DNA from: an uncultured Eubacterium sp.
GTDB taxonomy: Bacteria > Bacillota > Clostridia > Lachnospirales > Lachnospiraceae
Assembly: GCA_947385775.1 (NCBI GenBank)
Contig: CANDMI010000002.1
Coordinates: 1 to 64,000 of the forward strand
Direction: 5' to 3'
Length of the DNA: 64,000 nt
Shown here piece by piece: positions 33,468 to 43,066 of the stretch (positions are counted from its first letter, which is position 1; every line of letters starts with the position of its first letter). The notes beneath the pieces are model-generated. The model was not told the DNA's origin and made no database searches. It saw only the letters and a program-made list of their open reading frames with translations. A program made the translations under genes and the position numbers.

Positions 33468-33496
33468 ACTGTACACCATAACTGGATATATGTCAA
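33468..33496 (-). promoter_or_regulatory. Promoter of the DUF1700-padR transcript
   Basis: Reverse strand TTGACA (33491-33496), 17-bp spacer, TACAGT (33468-33473). An inverted repeat CAGTA...TACTG overlaps the -10 and start region and is a candidate PadR operator. Confidence 0.65.
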
Positions 33497-33589
33497 TTGA
33501 TTTTCGAAAAGAAAAATAAGTTATCGTTACAGTTCAGATGTATAATATAACTCATATAGAATCAAAAAACGATACAAAGGAGAACGTCA

Positions 33590-34519
33590 ATGGAAAGCTT
33601 ACAGACACAGATTGAAAACTATTTAGAGTTCTGCGGTTCACAAAAATGCCTTGATCAGAAAACATTAAAAGCATACCGCATTGATCTGCGCCAGTTTTAT
33701 GAGCAGAATCTGAACAAAGCCGCCTACGAGTTTACGCCCAAAATGCTGGAACGCTATATTGCAAAATTGCATGAAACATACAAACCAAGGACAGTAAAGC
33801 GAAAGATAGCATCGGTAAAGGCGTTTTTTTGCTATTTAGAATTTAAAGAAACGATAGAGCACAATCCATTTAACAAAGTGCAGGTGCATTTCAGGGAGCC
33901 TGTAAACCTTCCAAAGACCATATCGCTGAAAACCGTGGAGCTTTTTTTGTCTACAATCTATAAGGAGCGTAGAAATGCAAAAAGCCTGTATCAAAAAAGG
34001 GCGGCGATTCGGGATGCCGCGATCGCAGAACTGCTGTTTGCAACTGGGATGAGGATTTCCGAGCTTTGCGAGTTGAAAACGGCTGACGTTAATTTGTATG
34101 ATGGGACGATCCTGATTTACGGAAAAGGGAGTAAGGAACGGCGCATCCAGGTCGCGAATGAAGAGGTTATCCAGATTTTGGTGGAATATAAGGAGAGTTT
34201 TGGCGGGATTAAGCGTCTTTGCGGCAATTTTTTTATAAACCAGTCAGGAAAGCCCGTGTCCGATCAGGCGGTGCGGCGCATGATCAATAAATACACCTCG
34301 ATAGCGTCCATAGAGCAGCATATAACTCCGCATATGTTTCGGCATACCTTTGCGACAAGCCTGTTAGAAGCGGACGTTGATATCCGTTATATCCAGGAAA
34401 TGTTAGGGCACAGTTCCATCAATATTACAGAAATATATACGCATGTCGCAGTCGCCAAGCAAAAGCATATTTTGGAAACCAGGCATCCAAGAAAGGATTT
34501 TTGCGTCCGGACAGAGTGA
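33590..34519 (+). CDS. Tyrosine recombinase (XerC/D-like)
   Basis: 309 aa phage-integrase-family recombinase. An N-terminal SAM-like core-binding domain (1-100) is followed by the catalytic domain with R155 (TGMRISELCEL), a Lys in GKGSKERR, H248 and R251 (ITPHMFRHTF), H274 (LGHSSI) and the nucleophile Y283 (TEIYTHV). It is full-length and apparently active. There are no adjacent phage genes and no obvious att site. It might catalyse inversion of the promoter elements at 10.4 and 47.3 kb, whose sites have tyrosine-recombinase geometry, but it is not next to either. Confidence 0.9.
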   Translation: MESLQTQIENYLEFCGSQKCLDQKTLKAYRIDLRQFYEQNLNKAAYEFTPKMLERYIAKLHETYKPRTVKRKIASVKAFFCYLEFKETIEHNPFNKVQVHFREPVNLPKTISLKTVELFLSTIYKERRNAKSLYQKRAAIRDAAIAELLFATGMRISELCELKTADVNLYDGTILIYGKGSKERRIQVANEEVIQILVEYKESFGGIKRLCGNFFINQSGKPVSDQAVRRMINKYTSIASIEQHITPHMFRHTFATSLLEADVDIRYIQEMLGHSSINITEIYTHVAVAKQKHILETRHPRKDFCVRTE

Positions 34520-34566
34520 TTCCAGTGCATGGATCAAGACTATGAGTTTTTGCAGTCGATCCACTA

Positions 34567-34591
34567 GCTGAACTGTTACGGACAGTTCAGC
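34567..34591. terminator. Hairpin between convergent recombinase and XRE genes
   Basis: GCTGAACTGT and ACAGTTCAGC form a perfect 10-bp stem with a TACGG loop; a T-rich stretch follows on the forward strand. The XRE stop codon lies within the hairpin, so it could end both transcripts. Confidence 0.65.
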
Positions 34592-34887
34592 CTTTCTATA
34601 AAGCCAATCAACAACGCTAGGTCATCGTCAGACATGGCATAAATGGAATCAATCACTTTTTGCTGGAGCAAGGTGGTGTCTTTTTCTTCGTTAAAAAATT
34701 CCATTGGCGTTATGCCCAGATATTCGCAAATATAGAGGAATTCCCCCATAGACGGGAGGGATCTGCCGGATGTAATGCTGCGGATATAGCTGGTGCTGTG
34801 GCCAAGATCCAGACTCATTTTACGTTCGGATATCTTTTTTTCTTCCCGTAACTGGGAAAGGCGGTTCCGGATATACATTTCATCCAT
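34576..34887 (-). CDS. XRE-family helix-turn-helix regulator
   Basis: 103 aa from ATG 34887, chosen for the RBS GGAGGAG; the more upstream start (34929) has none. The XRE/Cro HTH spans residues ~6-60: LREEKKISERKMSLDLGHST then SYIRSITSGRSLPS, with a YICEYLGITPMEFF helix typical of SinR/phage-repressor types. The C-terminus (LLQQKVIDSIYAMSDDDLAL) is helical. Likely a regulator for this accessory patch. An inverted repeat TAAGCG...CGCTTA upstream (near 34972-34990) is a possible operator. Confidence 0.85.
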   Translation of the reverse strand: MDEMYIRNRLSQLREEKKISERKMSLDLGHSTSYIRSITSGRSLPSMGEFLYICEYLGITPMEFFNEEKDTTLLQQKVIDSIYAMSDDDLALLIGFIERLNCP

Positions 34888-35214
34888 AAATATTTCTCCT
34901 CCTTCTACAGATGATTTTAATTCACTCATTATTTGGAAACGGGCGATTTAAACACCTGTTTTTGTCGTTGTAAGCGTTTTAATCGCTTATATTGCAAGAA
35001 ATCAGATGATAAATGCGTTAATATCCGATAAATGTAGTATATGTGACAGTAATTGCCAAAATAATTTATTACAAATGACGTATAATAAGAGATATAAAGG
35101 TTTGGCGTTTAAAGCTATGGTTTAGTGAAATTATGCCTATGGATGAGTGAAATTATGCATTCAGTAGGATGTAAGCGGATATGGCGCCATTGATTAAGAA
35201 AGCAGGAGGTATAT

Positions 35215-35586
35215 ATGGAAATTACAATTAGTCGTGACAGGTATGCGATCATGGAATATGTGTCGAAACAGCCCGGTGAATTTAGAATGGCGGAAATGTA
35301 CCATTTGCTAAGGGATCTGGAACCGGAAAAATGGCAGGCGAGGGATGTAAAAATTACTTTGGAATGGCTTGCCGATATGGGATTGGTAAAACGAAAGCTG
35401 GTGAAAGCAGGTCCCGGGCAAAAATGGCTGTATTACCAGGCGTGTTTTGATCCTGAATTTTTGCGCAGCCGGACAGAAATACTTAGCGATCAGGAAATCG
35501 TGAAATATGAATGCCGGGGTTTTGCGGAAAAAATCAGGTATTTGAATGCGCAAAAAAATGAGAAATTGATCTATCGTAAATTTTAA
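35215..35586 (+). CDS. Uncharacterised winged-helix-like protein
   Basis: 123 aa, RBS AGGAGG before the ATG. The middle section reads like a winged helix: MAEMYHLLRDLEPEKWQARD then VKITLEWLADMGLVKRKLV, with a beta wing GPGQKWLYYQ. This resembles BlaI/PadR-type DNA-binding folds, but I cannot assign a family. The C-terminus is basic. It may regulate the Uma2 gene downstream. The 285 bp upstream holds only a twice-repeated GTGAAATTATGC and an XRE-operator-like palindrome. Confidence 0.5.
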   Translation: MEITISRDRYAIMEYVSKQPGEFRMAEMYHLLRDLEPEKWQARDVKITLEWLADMGLVKRKLVKAGPGQKWLYYQACFDPEFLRSRTEILSDQEIVKYECRGFAEKIRYLNAQKNEKLIYRKF

Positions 35587-35646
35587 TGTGAAATGTGTTC
35601 GTAACATGGCGATCGCACGCGCTTCTATGGGAGACAGGGAGACAGC

Positions 35647-35674
35647 TTGAATTTATGGGAAAATTTGTTATAAT
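35647..35674 (+). promoter_or_regulatory. Promoter of Uma2 copy 2
   Basis: TTGAAT (35647-35652), 16-bp spacer, TATAAT (35669-35674), 31 bp before the ATG at 35705. Confidence 0.65.
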
Positions 35675-35704
35675 TAAGCCATTAAAAAAGGAGGCGTTAG
35701 GACT

Positions 35705-36214
35705 ATGGATGTTTTACCAATTCAGGATATGGCAAACGCGTATATTGAACATGCAATGGTTATCAATAACTTTGTGACAACGATCGGAAATCAGTTAAAA
35801 AGTTCTTTGTGCCGTGTGTTTGGCGACGGCGTGAAATACAAATGGATGGAAAACAATAATCATCCGGTTATTCCCGATGCGTCCATAAACTGTGATATAA
35901 AAAACAGGCGTTCTACGAATTTTTTGGGCGTTCCCAGATTTATTATGGAAGTTTTATCCGATGCAACCGAACCTTATGACCGTAACGAAAAGATGGAATT
36001 ATATAAAAAAGTGGAGGTTGCGGAATATTGGATTGTTGACTGGAGAAAAAAACAGGTAGAAATTTATGTGTTGTCTCCAGATGAAAATTCGATCGATGAT
36101 GCGCAATATCGATTGCTGGCAACGATCACAGAGCAAAATAAGAGTGAATTAAAAATGCATATGTTTCCAAATGTGAAAATTGATTTTGAACAGTTGTTTG
36201 ACGGCATAGACTGA
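35705..36214 (+). CDS. Uma2 family restriction-endonuclease-like protein (copy 2)
   Basis: 169 aa paralogue of 31484-31999. Conserved blocks: HPVIPDASINCDIK, PRFIMEVLSDATEPYDRNEK, MELYKKVEVAEYWIVDWRKK and FPNVKIDFEQLFDGID. The PD-(D/E)XK acidic residues (Asp in PDASI, Glu in MEVLS) are present. It has its own promoter and RBS. Divergence between the copies is substantial outside the core, so the duplication is old or the copies were acquired separately. Confidence 0.9.
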   Translation: MDVLPIQDMANAYIEHAMVINNFVTTIGNQLKSSLCRVFGDGVKYKWMENNNHPVIPDASINCDIKNRRSTNFLGVPRFIMEVLSDATEPYDRNEKMELYKKVEVAEYWIVDWRKKQVEIYVLSPDENSIDDAQYRLLATITEQNKSELKMHMFPNVKIDFEQLFDGID

Positions 36215-36231
36215 AATCCCTCCAATGTTGC

Positions 36232-36259
36232 TTGAAAAATTCTTGGAAACTGGTATAAT
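36232..36259 (+). promoter_or_regulatory. Promoter of glnS
   Basis: TTGAAA (36232-36237), 16-bp spacer, TATAAT (36254-36259). The leader of about 50 nt is too short for a T-box. Confidence 0.7.
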
Positions 36260-36312
36260 GGGCAATAAGTGGGCAAAACGTAACACAGGCAAAGCAGGAG
36301 GAAATACAAAAA

Positions 36313-37977
36313 ATGGAAAATGAAAATACATCCAGAAATTTTATCGAGATGGAAATTGACAAAGATCTGGAAAAGGGTGTGTATAGCTCTGTATGCACCA
36401 GGTTTCCGCCGGAGCCAAACGGCTACCTTCATATCGGCCATGCCAAGTCCGTGCTCTTAAATTATGGGCTTGCAAAGCAGTATGGCGGAAAGTTCAATAT
36501 GCGTTTTGACGATACGAATCCGACGAAAGAAAAAACAGAGTATGTAGAGTCCATTAAAGAGGATATCCGCTGGCTTGGGGCGGATTGGGAGGACAGACTG
36601 TATTTTGCGTCGGATTATTTCGAACAGATGTATGAGGCGGCGGTTAAGCTGATACAAAAAGGGCTTGCCTATGTGTCGGATCTGACGGCGGAGCAGATGC
36701 GGGAATACCGCGGGACGCTGACGGAGCCTGGAAAGGAGGACCCGAGCCGCGGCCGCAGCGTAGAGGAAAACCTTGCCTTATTTTTGGCGATGAAAGACGG
36801 GAAATTTGCGGACGGCGAAAAAGTGCTGCGGGCAAAAATCGATATGTCTTCCGGGAATATGAATATGCGCGATCCGGTCATTTACCGCGTAGCGCATATG
36901 TCGCATCATAATACCGGGGATAAGTGGTGCATTTATCCGATGTATGATTTCGCGCATCCGGTGGAGGACGCGATCGAAGGGATTACCCATTCCATCTGCA
37001 CGCTGGAATTTGAAGACCACAGGCCGCTGTATGAGTGGGTGGTGCGTTCTTTAGAGTATCCGAACCCGCCAAGGCAGATTGAATTTGCAAAGCTTTATTT
37101 GAATAATGTGGTGACAGGCAAGCGCTATATTAAAAAGCTGGTGGAGGACGGCATCGTGGATGGCTGGGACGATCCAAGGCTGGTGTCGATCTCGGGGCTT
37201 CGCAGACGGGGGTATACGCCGGAGGCGATACAGCGCTTTATCAGCTTATGCGGCGTGTCCAAGGCAAACAGCGCTGTGGATATGGCGATGTTAGAATATT
37301 GCATCCGAGAGGATTTAAAGCTGAAAAAGGCGCGGGTGATGGCGGCGATCGATCCGGTGAAGGTTGTGATCGACAATTATCCACAGGGGGAAACGGAATA
37401 CCTTGAGGTGGAAAATAATATGGAAAACCCACAGCTTGGGGTGCGCACCGTGCCGTTTTGCAGGGAGATCTATATTGATGGGGCGGATTTTATGGAAGAG
37501 CCGCCAAGGAAATATTTCCGCCTGTATCCGGGGAATGAAGTCCGGCTTATGCAGGCGTATTTTATCAAATGCACGGGTTTTGAAAAGGATGAAAACGGCA
37601 GGGTGAGCGTGATCCACTGCACCTATGACCCGGCTTCAAAGGGCGGCAACAGCCCGGACGGGAGAAAGGTCAAAGGGACGATCCACTGGGTTGCTGCGCC
37701 GTACGCTGTGTGCGGAGAGGTTCGGTTATTTGAAAACCTGATCGATGAGGAAAAGGGCGTTTACAATAAAGAGGACGGCAGTTTGAACTTAAACCCAAAT
37801 TCTCTCGTTACGAAAAAATGTTATGTGGAACAGCCAGTAGCGGAGGCGGCAGCGTATGAGAGCTTCCAGTTTGTAAGAAACGGCTTTTTTTGCGTAGACG
37901 CAAAGGATTCCACAAAGGAGCGTCCGGTGTTTAACCGTATTGTGTCGTTAAAAAGCTCGTTTAAGCTGCCGGTGTAA
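36313..37977 (+). CDS. glnS: Glutaminyl-tRNA synthetase
   Basis: 554 aa, full length for bacterial GlnRS. Class I signature [15 protein letters not shown] (HIGH-type motif), FDDTNPTKE, and the amino-acid pocket region [17 protein letters not shown]. The second catalytic loop reads [11 protein letters not shown] in place of a standard MSKRKL, a degenerate KMSKS. The C-terminal anticodon-binding beta barrels are intact. Charges tRNA-Gln directly with glutamine. AGGAGG RBS. Confidence 0.97.
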   Translation: MENENTSRNFIEMEIDKDLEKGVYSSVCTRFPPEPNGYLHIGHAKSVLLNYGLAKQYGGKFNMRFDDTNPTKEKTEYVESIKEDIRWLGADWEDRLYFASDYFEQMYEAAVKLIQKGLAYVSDLTAEQMREYRGTLTEPGKEDPSRGRSVEENLALFLAMKDGKFADGEKVLRAKIDMSSGNMNMRDPVIYRVAHMSHHNTGDKWCIYPMYDFAHPVEDAIEGITHSICTLEFEDHRPLYEWVVRSLEYPNPPRQIEFAKLYLNNVVTGKRYIKKLVEDGIVDGWDDPRLVSISGLRRRGYTPEAIQRFISLCGVSKANSAVDMAMLEYCIREDLKLKKARVMAAIDPVKVVIDNYPQGETEYLEVENNMENPQLGVRTVPFCREIYIDGADFMEEPPRKYFRLYPGNEVRLMQAYFIKCTGFEKDENGRVSVIHCTYDPASKGGNSPDGRKVKGTIHWVAAPYAVCGEVRLFENLIDEEKGVYNKEDGSLNLNPNSLVTKKCYVEQPVAEAAAYESFQFVRNGFFCVDAKDSTKERPVFNRIVSLKSSFKLPV

Positions 37978-38069
37978 AAAATGCGTAAATTTTGGAAGGA
38001 GCTGCCATGAAATAACGAAGTTCCAGGTTTTTAAAACAGTTACAAAATTTGATGAAAAGAAGGTAGAAA

Positions 38070-38831
38070 ATGTCAGCATTATATGATGTAAATGAAGAAA
38101 AAAAATATGTGTATGTAAAAAAGCTGGACTGCACAAACTGCGGGAGGACGATTGAGGACCTTCGGGTGTTAAACAGCAAGCTGCGCAGGATGGAGCCGGA
38201 TGCGGATTTAAGGCCGCGGTTCCATTACATAGACACTTTAAAATACGGCGTAACCTCGTGTCCATGCTGCGGTTTTTCCTCGCTTACGAAAAATTTTGAA
38301 AATTTAACCCAGCTTCAAAAGCGTTACCTGGTGGATAAGGTGTCGTCCCATTTTTACGAGCGGGAACCGTTTAAGGGCGAGGTTATGGATTATGAATCGG
38401 CGATACAGATGTATCGGCTTGCGTTTTTGTGCGCAATGTCCATGGAGCTGAAAACAAGCGAGCAGGCGTATATCTGCCTGCAACTGTCGTGGCTGCTTCG
38501 TGGGAGCATAGAGGAAAAAGAGGCGGAGCCGGAGGGATTGCCGGAAGAAGAAAAAAAACAGCTAAAGGAGCAGGAGGAGCGATATTACAGGCAGGCGTAT
38601 GACGGCCTTTCCCAGGCTCTTTTGGAAGAAGATTTTCCAATCTGCGGCATGGACGAGGGCACGTTTGAATATATGCTTGCGGTGTTAAGCTTTCATTTTA
38701 AGGAATATGATTCGGCGGTAAAATATTGCGGCAATGTGGTGCAGAACCGCTCGGTGTCCGCAAAGCTAAAGGATAAGGCGTTGATGCTAAAAGATGAGAT
38801 TTTAGCGGCAAAAAAAGAGGGAGAGGAATAA
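38070..38831 (+). CDS. DUF2225 family protein
   Basis: 253 aa. The N-terminal zinc-ribbon-like cysteines are CTNCGR and CPCCGFS, followed by TPR-like helices (AIQMYRLAFLCAMSMELKTS, EQAYICLQLSWLLRG). This is the DUF2225 pattern common in Firmicutes; the function is unknown. It ends 6 bp before the MocR start, possibly co-transcribed. Confidence 0.87.
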   Translation: MSALYDVNEEKKYVYVKKLDCTNCGRTIEDLRVLNSKLRRMEPDADLRPRFHYIDTLKYGVTSCPCCGFSSLTKNFENLTQLQKRYLVDKVSSHFYEREPFKGEVMDYESAIQMYRLAFLCAMSMELKTSEQAYICLQLSWLLRGSIEEKEAEPEGLPEEEKKQLKEQEERYYRQAYDGLSQALLEEDFPICGMDEGTFEYMLAVLSFHFKEYDSAVKYCGNVVQNRSVSAKLKDKALMLKDEILAAKKEGEE

Positions 38832-38837
38832 GGGCAA

Positions 38838-40331
38838 GTGTATGAGCTTTTTATCCATCTGGACGCCCATAAAAAGTCCGCGCTTTATGAGCAGATATAT
38901 GAATCTATAAAAAACGATATTGTAGACGGCAAGCTTACCTGCGGGGAAAAGCTGCCGTCTACGCGTTTATTGGCGGCGCATTTATCCATCAGCCGAAGCA
39001 CCGTGGAGACGGCATACGGCCAGCTTGTCAGCGAGGGCTATATCGAAGCAAGAAAGGGCAGCGGCTATTATGTGTGCGACATCGGGCAGCTTTACGGAAC
39101 TGGGGGCCTATCTAAAAGCGGAGCGCGCCATCAGGCGCAGGATACGCAGGCCATGGAAATTTCGATGGAAACGCAAATGAAGATCCAGATGAAAAATCCG
39201 ATAAAAATCCCGCCGCAGATGCAGCCGCAGCCAGACTGCGATGTGAAAATTGATTTTTTTCCCGGCAGGATAGACGCGAAGGCGTTTCCGTACCAGGTAT
39301 GGCGAAAGGTCAATAAGGAGGCGCTGCTGGAATTAGAATACGAATCCCTGGAAGCGGGCCATCCCCAGGGGGAGTACCGCCTTCGAAAAGCGATCGCGGG
39401 CTATTTATACCGGGCCAGGGGCGTGCGCTGCGTGCCGGAGCAGATCGTGGTCGGGGCGGGGAATGAATCTTTATTGCAGTTATTAAGCCAGATGCTTTCA
39501 GGTCCCCGCGTCGCGGTTATGGAAAGTCCCACTTATTTGCAGGCGTACCACACCTTTTGTAATATGGGCTATCGCGTAAAAGCCGTGCCGATGGATGACG
39601 GGGGCATACGGGTGGAGGAAATTCCATTAGAAGATGCCTCCCTTGTCTATGTCATGCCCTCCCATCAATTTCCCTTTGGCTCCGTCATGCCCTTTAAACG
39701 CAGGCGGCAGCTGTTAGCCTGGGCAAAGGAACGGGAAGGGCGCTATATTATAGAAGACGACCATGACAGTGAATTTCGCTATGTGGGAAAGCCGATACCA
39801 TCCCTGCACAGTATGGAAAAACAGGGCCGCGTCATTTACCTTGGCACGTTTTCCAATAGCATTATGCCATCTATCCGCGTCAGCTACCTGGCGCTCCCGC
39901 CAGAGCTTTTACGGGTATATTTTGAAAAATGCGGCTTTTATTCGCCTACCGTCTCCCGCAGCCTGCAAAGCGCGGTCTGCAAATTTATGGAGGGAGGCTA
40001 TTTTGAACGCCATTTGAATAAGATGCGCAGGGTTTACAAAGGAAAGCACGACGAGCTGCTAAGGCTGTTGAAAGGAAAGCCATGGGTAGAGCGGATTTAC
40101 GGCGGCAGGGCAGGGCTGCATATCGGCGTGGAGATGAAAAGCGCATCATCGGAAGAAGAAATCATGGCAAGGGCAAAGAAGCGGGGCGTGCGGGTGCAGG
40201 GGATGTCTGGATATTATATCGAGGGCAGGCGTGCGCCCGGGGATCGTCCGATCCTTTTGCTGGGATTCGGGAATCTGACGGTGGAGCAGATCAGGGAAGG
40301 AGTTGCGGTTTTGGAGGAGTGCGTGAGATGA
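38838..40331 (+). CDS. MocR/PdxR-type GntR-aminotransferase regulator
   Basis: 497 aa from GTG 38838. The N-terminal GntR winged helix (1-75) contains GEKLPSTRLLAAHLSISRST then VETAYGQLVSEGYIEARKGS. A linker of about 45 residues follows, with an odd Met/Gln-rich repeat (MEISMETQMKIQMKNPIKIP). The C-terminal fold-type I aminotransferase domain has GAGNESLLQLL, VMPSHQFPFG, EDDHDSEFR and GTFSNSIMPSIRVSYL; in the last of these the usual PLP lysine (TFSK) appears to be Asn. Family members control vitamin B6 or GABA genes. Loss of the lysine, if real, would prevent Schiff-base formation. Confidence 0.9.
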   Translation: MYELFIHLDAHKKSALYEQIYESIKNDIVDGKLTCGEKLPSTRLLAAHLSISRSTVETAYGQLVSEGYIEARKGSGYYVCDIGQLYGTGGLSKSGARHQAQDTQAMEISMETQMKIQMKNPIKIPPQMQPQPDCDVKIDFFPGRIDAKAFPYQVWRKVNKEALLELEYESLEAGHPQGEYRLRKAIAGYLYRARGVRCVPEQIVVGAGNESLLQLLSQMLSGPRVAVMESPTYLQAYHTFCNMGYRVKAVPMDDGGIRVEEIPLEDASLVYVMPSHQFPFGSVMPFKRRRQLLAWAKEREGRYIIEDDHDSEFRYVGKPIPSLHSMEKQGRVIYLGTFSNSIMPSIRVSYLALPPELLRVYFEKCGFYSPTVSRSLQSAVCKFMEGGYFERHLNKMRRVYKGKHDELLRLLKGKPWVERIYGGRAGLHIGVEMKSASSEEEIMARAKKRGVRVQGMSGYYIEGRRAPGDRPILLLGFGNLTVEQIREGVAVLEECVR

Positions 40332-40439
40332 CGTTTGCACTTGACGGATCCAAAAGCTATGAAGGCGGATTGCTCCGTCTCTGTTATTATTATATGAAAT
40401 TACGCAAAATATGTCAAATGAATTTCATAAAAATATTAC

Positions 40440-40470
40440 TTGACCCTCACGCAGCGTCATAGGTTAAAGT
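40440..40470 (+). promoter_or_regulatory. MerR-type promoter with 19-bp spacer
   Basis: TTGACC (40440-40445), 19-bp spacer, TAAAGT (40465-40470). The long spacer contains the imperfect dyad CCTCACGC/GCGTCATAGG, as in MerR-activated promoters. It precedes the MerR gene itself, implying autoactivation. Confidence 0.75.
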
Positions 40471-40500
40471 GGATATATCAAGAAAAGGAGGCAGATAGCT

Positions 40501-41355
40501 GTGAGGACTGTAAAAGAAGTGTCAGATTTAACTGGCGTCAGCGTGCGCGCGCTCCATTATTATGACGAGATCGGGCTTTTAAAGCCGACTGGCAAAAGTG
40601 AGGCGGGATATCGGCTTTATGACGATAAAGCGCTGGAAACATTACAGCAGGTGTTGTTTTTCCGCGAGTTTGATATTCCATTGAAAGAAATCAAAGAGAT
40701 CATGGCAAATCCGGCTCTTGACAGAAACCAGATTTTACAAATGCAAAGGAAAATGCTGACAGCGAAAAAAGAGCGTTTGGAACGCCTGATCGCCAGCGTG
40801 GATGGCATTCTGAAAGGAGAAAACAAAATGGATTTTGCGGTTTTTAGTGAAACGGAGATGGAGGAAATGTTCCAGGTTATGCTTGAGCATATGCCAAAGG
40901 ATATGAGAGATATCGCCATAAAAGAATTTGGCAGTATCGAGCGCTGGAAAGAGCATTATTTGCAAGCCGTAGCTTCTGAAAAAATGCAGAAAAGCTATGC
41001 AAAGGTTGTGGAATGGTATGGCGGAAAAGATAAATTTTTATCTGTTGCCCGAAACCCTATCAGCAAGGAAGTTGCAGAAAGCTACCACAAACGGTTTGAC
41101 GCGATATTACAAAAACTGGTCGCCAAACGGGATTGCGCACCGGATTCTTTTGAAGTAAAAGAGCATGTCGCCGAATACGGTTTTGTGATGAAACAGCTTT
41201 TACAGATCAAAGAGGAAAAAGGGTATATGCTTGCCCAGGCGCAATACTACCGCAATGAAAAAATCAAGCCGAAGATGGATGAAAAATATGGGGATGGAGC
41301 TTCGGAATTTTTTGCGCGGGCAATAGAAGCTTTTTATGATGGAAGTTTTTTATAG
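40501..41355 (+). CDS. MerR regulator with TipAS antibiotic-recognition domain
   Basis: 284 aa from GTG 40501 (RBS AAGGAGG). The MerR HTH at 1-70 contains VKEVSDLTGVSVRALHYYDE then IGLLKPTGKSEAGYRLYDD. A coiled-coil dimerisation helix follows, then a TipAS-like domain (about 120-284) with ending AEYGFVMKQLL...FFARAIEAFYDG. TipAS domains bind thiopeptides or other cyclic peptides, and TipA/Mta-type proteins activate multidrug efflux and themselves. The gene has no efflux partner here. A terminator follows. Confidence 0.92.
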   Translation: MRTVKEVSDLTGVSVRALHYYDEIGLLKPTGKSEAGYRLYDDKALETLQQVLFFREFDIPLKEIKEIMANPALDRNQILQMQRKMLTAKKERLERLIASVDGILKGENKMDFAVFSETEMEEMFQVMLEHMPKDMRDIAIKEFGSIERWKEHYLQAVASEKMQKSYAKVVEWYGGKDKFLSVARNPISKEVAESYHKRFDAILQKLVAKRDCAPDSFEVKEHVAEYGFVMKQLLQIKEEKGYMLAQAQYYRNEKIKPKMDEKYGDGASEFFARAIEAFYDGSFL

Positions 41356-41390
41356 GAAAGATTGATCATACGCTTTTCACTTAACCAGCG

Positions 41391-41424
41391 CTCCATCCAG
41401 GTTTGCAACGCTTTCTGGATGGAG
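41391..41424 (+). terminator. Intrinsic terminator after the MerR gene
   Basis: CTCCATCCAG and CTGGATGGAG form a perfect 10-bp stem with a 14-base loop; only TTT follows, so efficiency is uncertain. Confidence 0.6.
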
Positions 41425-41529
41425 TTTCGCCTGTAACCATATAATTGCCAAAAAAATTATACAATCTATGGGTTATTTGTAAAGCGCTAATTGTGACAAT
41501 TTTTTGGGTTTTCGCGCAAAGTCATATGA

Positions 41530-42750
41530 TTAGGAAATAGAGTCATTTTCCTGCATTTTCATAGCACGCACCTTAAGCGGCAGCCCAAACAGCGTAATAA
41601 ACCCTTCCGCATCGTGATGGTCGTACAGCTCCCCGGTGGTAAAGCTTGCCAAAGATTCGCTGTATAAAGAATAAGGAGAGGTTGTTCCGGCTTTTATAAT
41701 ATTCCCTTTATAGAGCTGGAATTTGACTTCTCCGGTCACATACTTTTGCGTAGAAGTCACAAACGCCTGAACCGCTTCGCGAAGCGGCGTGAACCATTTC
41801 CCTTCGTATACGATCTGCGCCATTTTGTTGCCCATATCTTTTTTTACTTCCATCGTGGCGCGGTCGAGCACAAGCTCTTCTAACTGCTGGTGCGCTTCCA
41901 TTAAGATTGTGCCGCCAGGGGTTTCATACACGCCGCGGCTTTTCATGCCGACTACGCGGTTTTCTACGATATCCACAATGCCGATGCCGTGCTTTCCGCC
42001 AAGGCGGTTTAATTCCCGGATAATGTCGGAAACCTTCATCTGCTTGCCGTTAATGGATTTTGGCACGCCGGATTCAAACGTCATCGTTACATATTCGCCC
42101 TCGTTAGGAGCTTTTTGCGGAGTCTGGCCCAGCACTAATAAATGGTCATAATTTGGCTCGTTTGCAGGGTCTTCCAATTCCAGGCCCTCATGGCTGATAT
42201 GCCAGAGGTTGCGGTCACGGCTGTAGCTGGAATCCGCGGAAAACGGGAGGTCGATGCCATGGGCTTTGCAGTAGGCGATCTCCGATTCTCTGGAATCCAT
42301 CGTCCATTTATCATCCCGCCATGCGGCAATGATTTTGATGTCCGGCGCAAGCGCTTTGATCGTAAGCTCAAACCGGATCTGGTCGTTGCCCTTTCCGGTA
42401 GCGCCGTGGCAGATTGCGGTGGCGCCTTCTTTTCTTGCGATTTCCACCAGTCTTTTTGCAATGCCAGGGCGCGCCATAGATGTACCAAGCAGATATTTGT
42501 TTTCATAAACCGCGCCGGCCTGTACGCATGGGATAATGTATTCATCACAAAATTCATCTGTAATGTCTTCGATATACAATTTCGCCGCGCCGGATAATTT
42601 TGCGCGCTCCTCTAAGCCGTCCAGCTCGCTTTCCTGCCCGCAGTCTACGCAGCAGCAGATCACTTCATAATCATAGTTCTCTTTTAACCAAGGTATAATG
42701 GCTGTCGTATCCAGCCCGCCTGAGTATGCCAGAATTACTTTTTCTTTCAT
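41530..42750 (-). CDS. argG: Argininosuccinate synthase
   Basis: 406 aa from ATG 42750 (the TTG at 42759 overlaps the RBS). The N-terminal PP-loop [15 protein letters not shown] binds [16 protein letters not shown] and the tetramer helix EAVQAFV are typical. Joins citrulline and aspartate, the penultimate step of arginine synthesis. Divergent from argC across a region with ARG boxes. The C-terminal part of an argH gene, often adjacent, is not present here. Confidence 0.97.
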   Translation of the reverse strand: MKEKVILAYSGGLDTTAIIPWLKENYDYEVICCCVDCGQESELDGLEERAKLSGAAKLYIEDITDEFCDEYIIPCVQAGAVYENKYLLGTSMARPGIAKRLVEIARKEGATAICHGATGKGNDQIRFELTIKALAPDIKIIAAWRDDKWTMDSRESEIAYCKAHGIDLPFSADSSYSRDRNLWHISHEGLELEDPANEPNYDHLLVLGQTPQKAPNEGEYVTMTFESGVPKSINGKQMKVSDIIRELNRLGGKHGIGIVDIVENRVVGMKSRGVYETPGGTILMEAHQQLEELVLDRATMEVKKDMGNKMAQIVYEGKWFTPLREAVQAFVTSTQKYVTGEVKFQLYKGNIIKAGTTSPYSLYSESLASFTTGELYDHHDAEGFITLFGLPLKVRAMKMQENDSIS

Positions 42751-42818
42751 CGTAAACAAGTCCTTTCTAAATCTAAGTATAAATTAAGTACGCCCAAGTA
42801 TCATTTGCAGCTTAAACT

Positions 42819-42847
42819 ACTATACAACATTTGCCGTCATATGGCAA
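42819..42847 (-). promoter_or_regulatory. Promoter of argG
   Basis: Reverse strand TTGCCA (42842-42847), 17-bp spacer, TATAGT (42819-42824), about 70 bp upstream of the argG start. Between 42848 and 43060 I see no supportable gene; a reverse-strand open frame there lacks a start codon and RBS. Confidence 0.65.
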
Positions 42848-43066
42848 GTGAAAAAATATACATTTTTTATGCATCCGAAATATTCATCCCGCTTATTATC
42901 GTAAGCATGAAATGATTTTGTCAAAAGAAGTATATTATACTTACGAGCGTACATATTTGCCAGATAAGTTGCTTTTTCTTTAGAAAGGCCAATGCTCTGC
43001 AAGAGGATTATTTTGTTTTCGAGGATATAAAAACCAACGTAAATTTTGTATATTATGACGCAAAAT

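Noticed and set aside
33590..34519. Integrated prophage or ICE at the tyrosine recombinase
   Set aside because: No excisionase, relaxase, phage structural genes or direct-repeat att sites are visible around the gene.
36215..36312. T-box riboswitch before glnS
   Set aside because: The leader after the promoter is only about 50 nt, too short, and no T-box consensus is seen.
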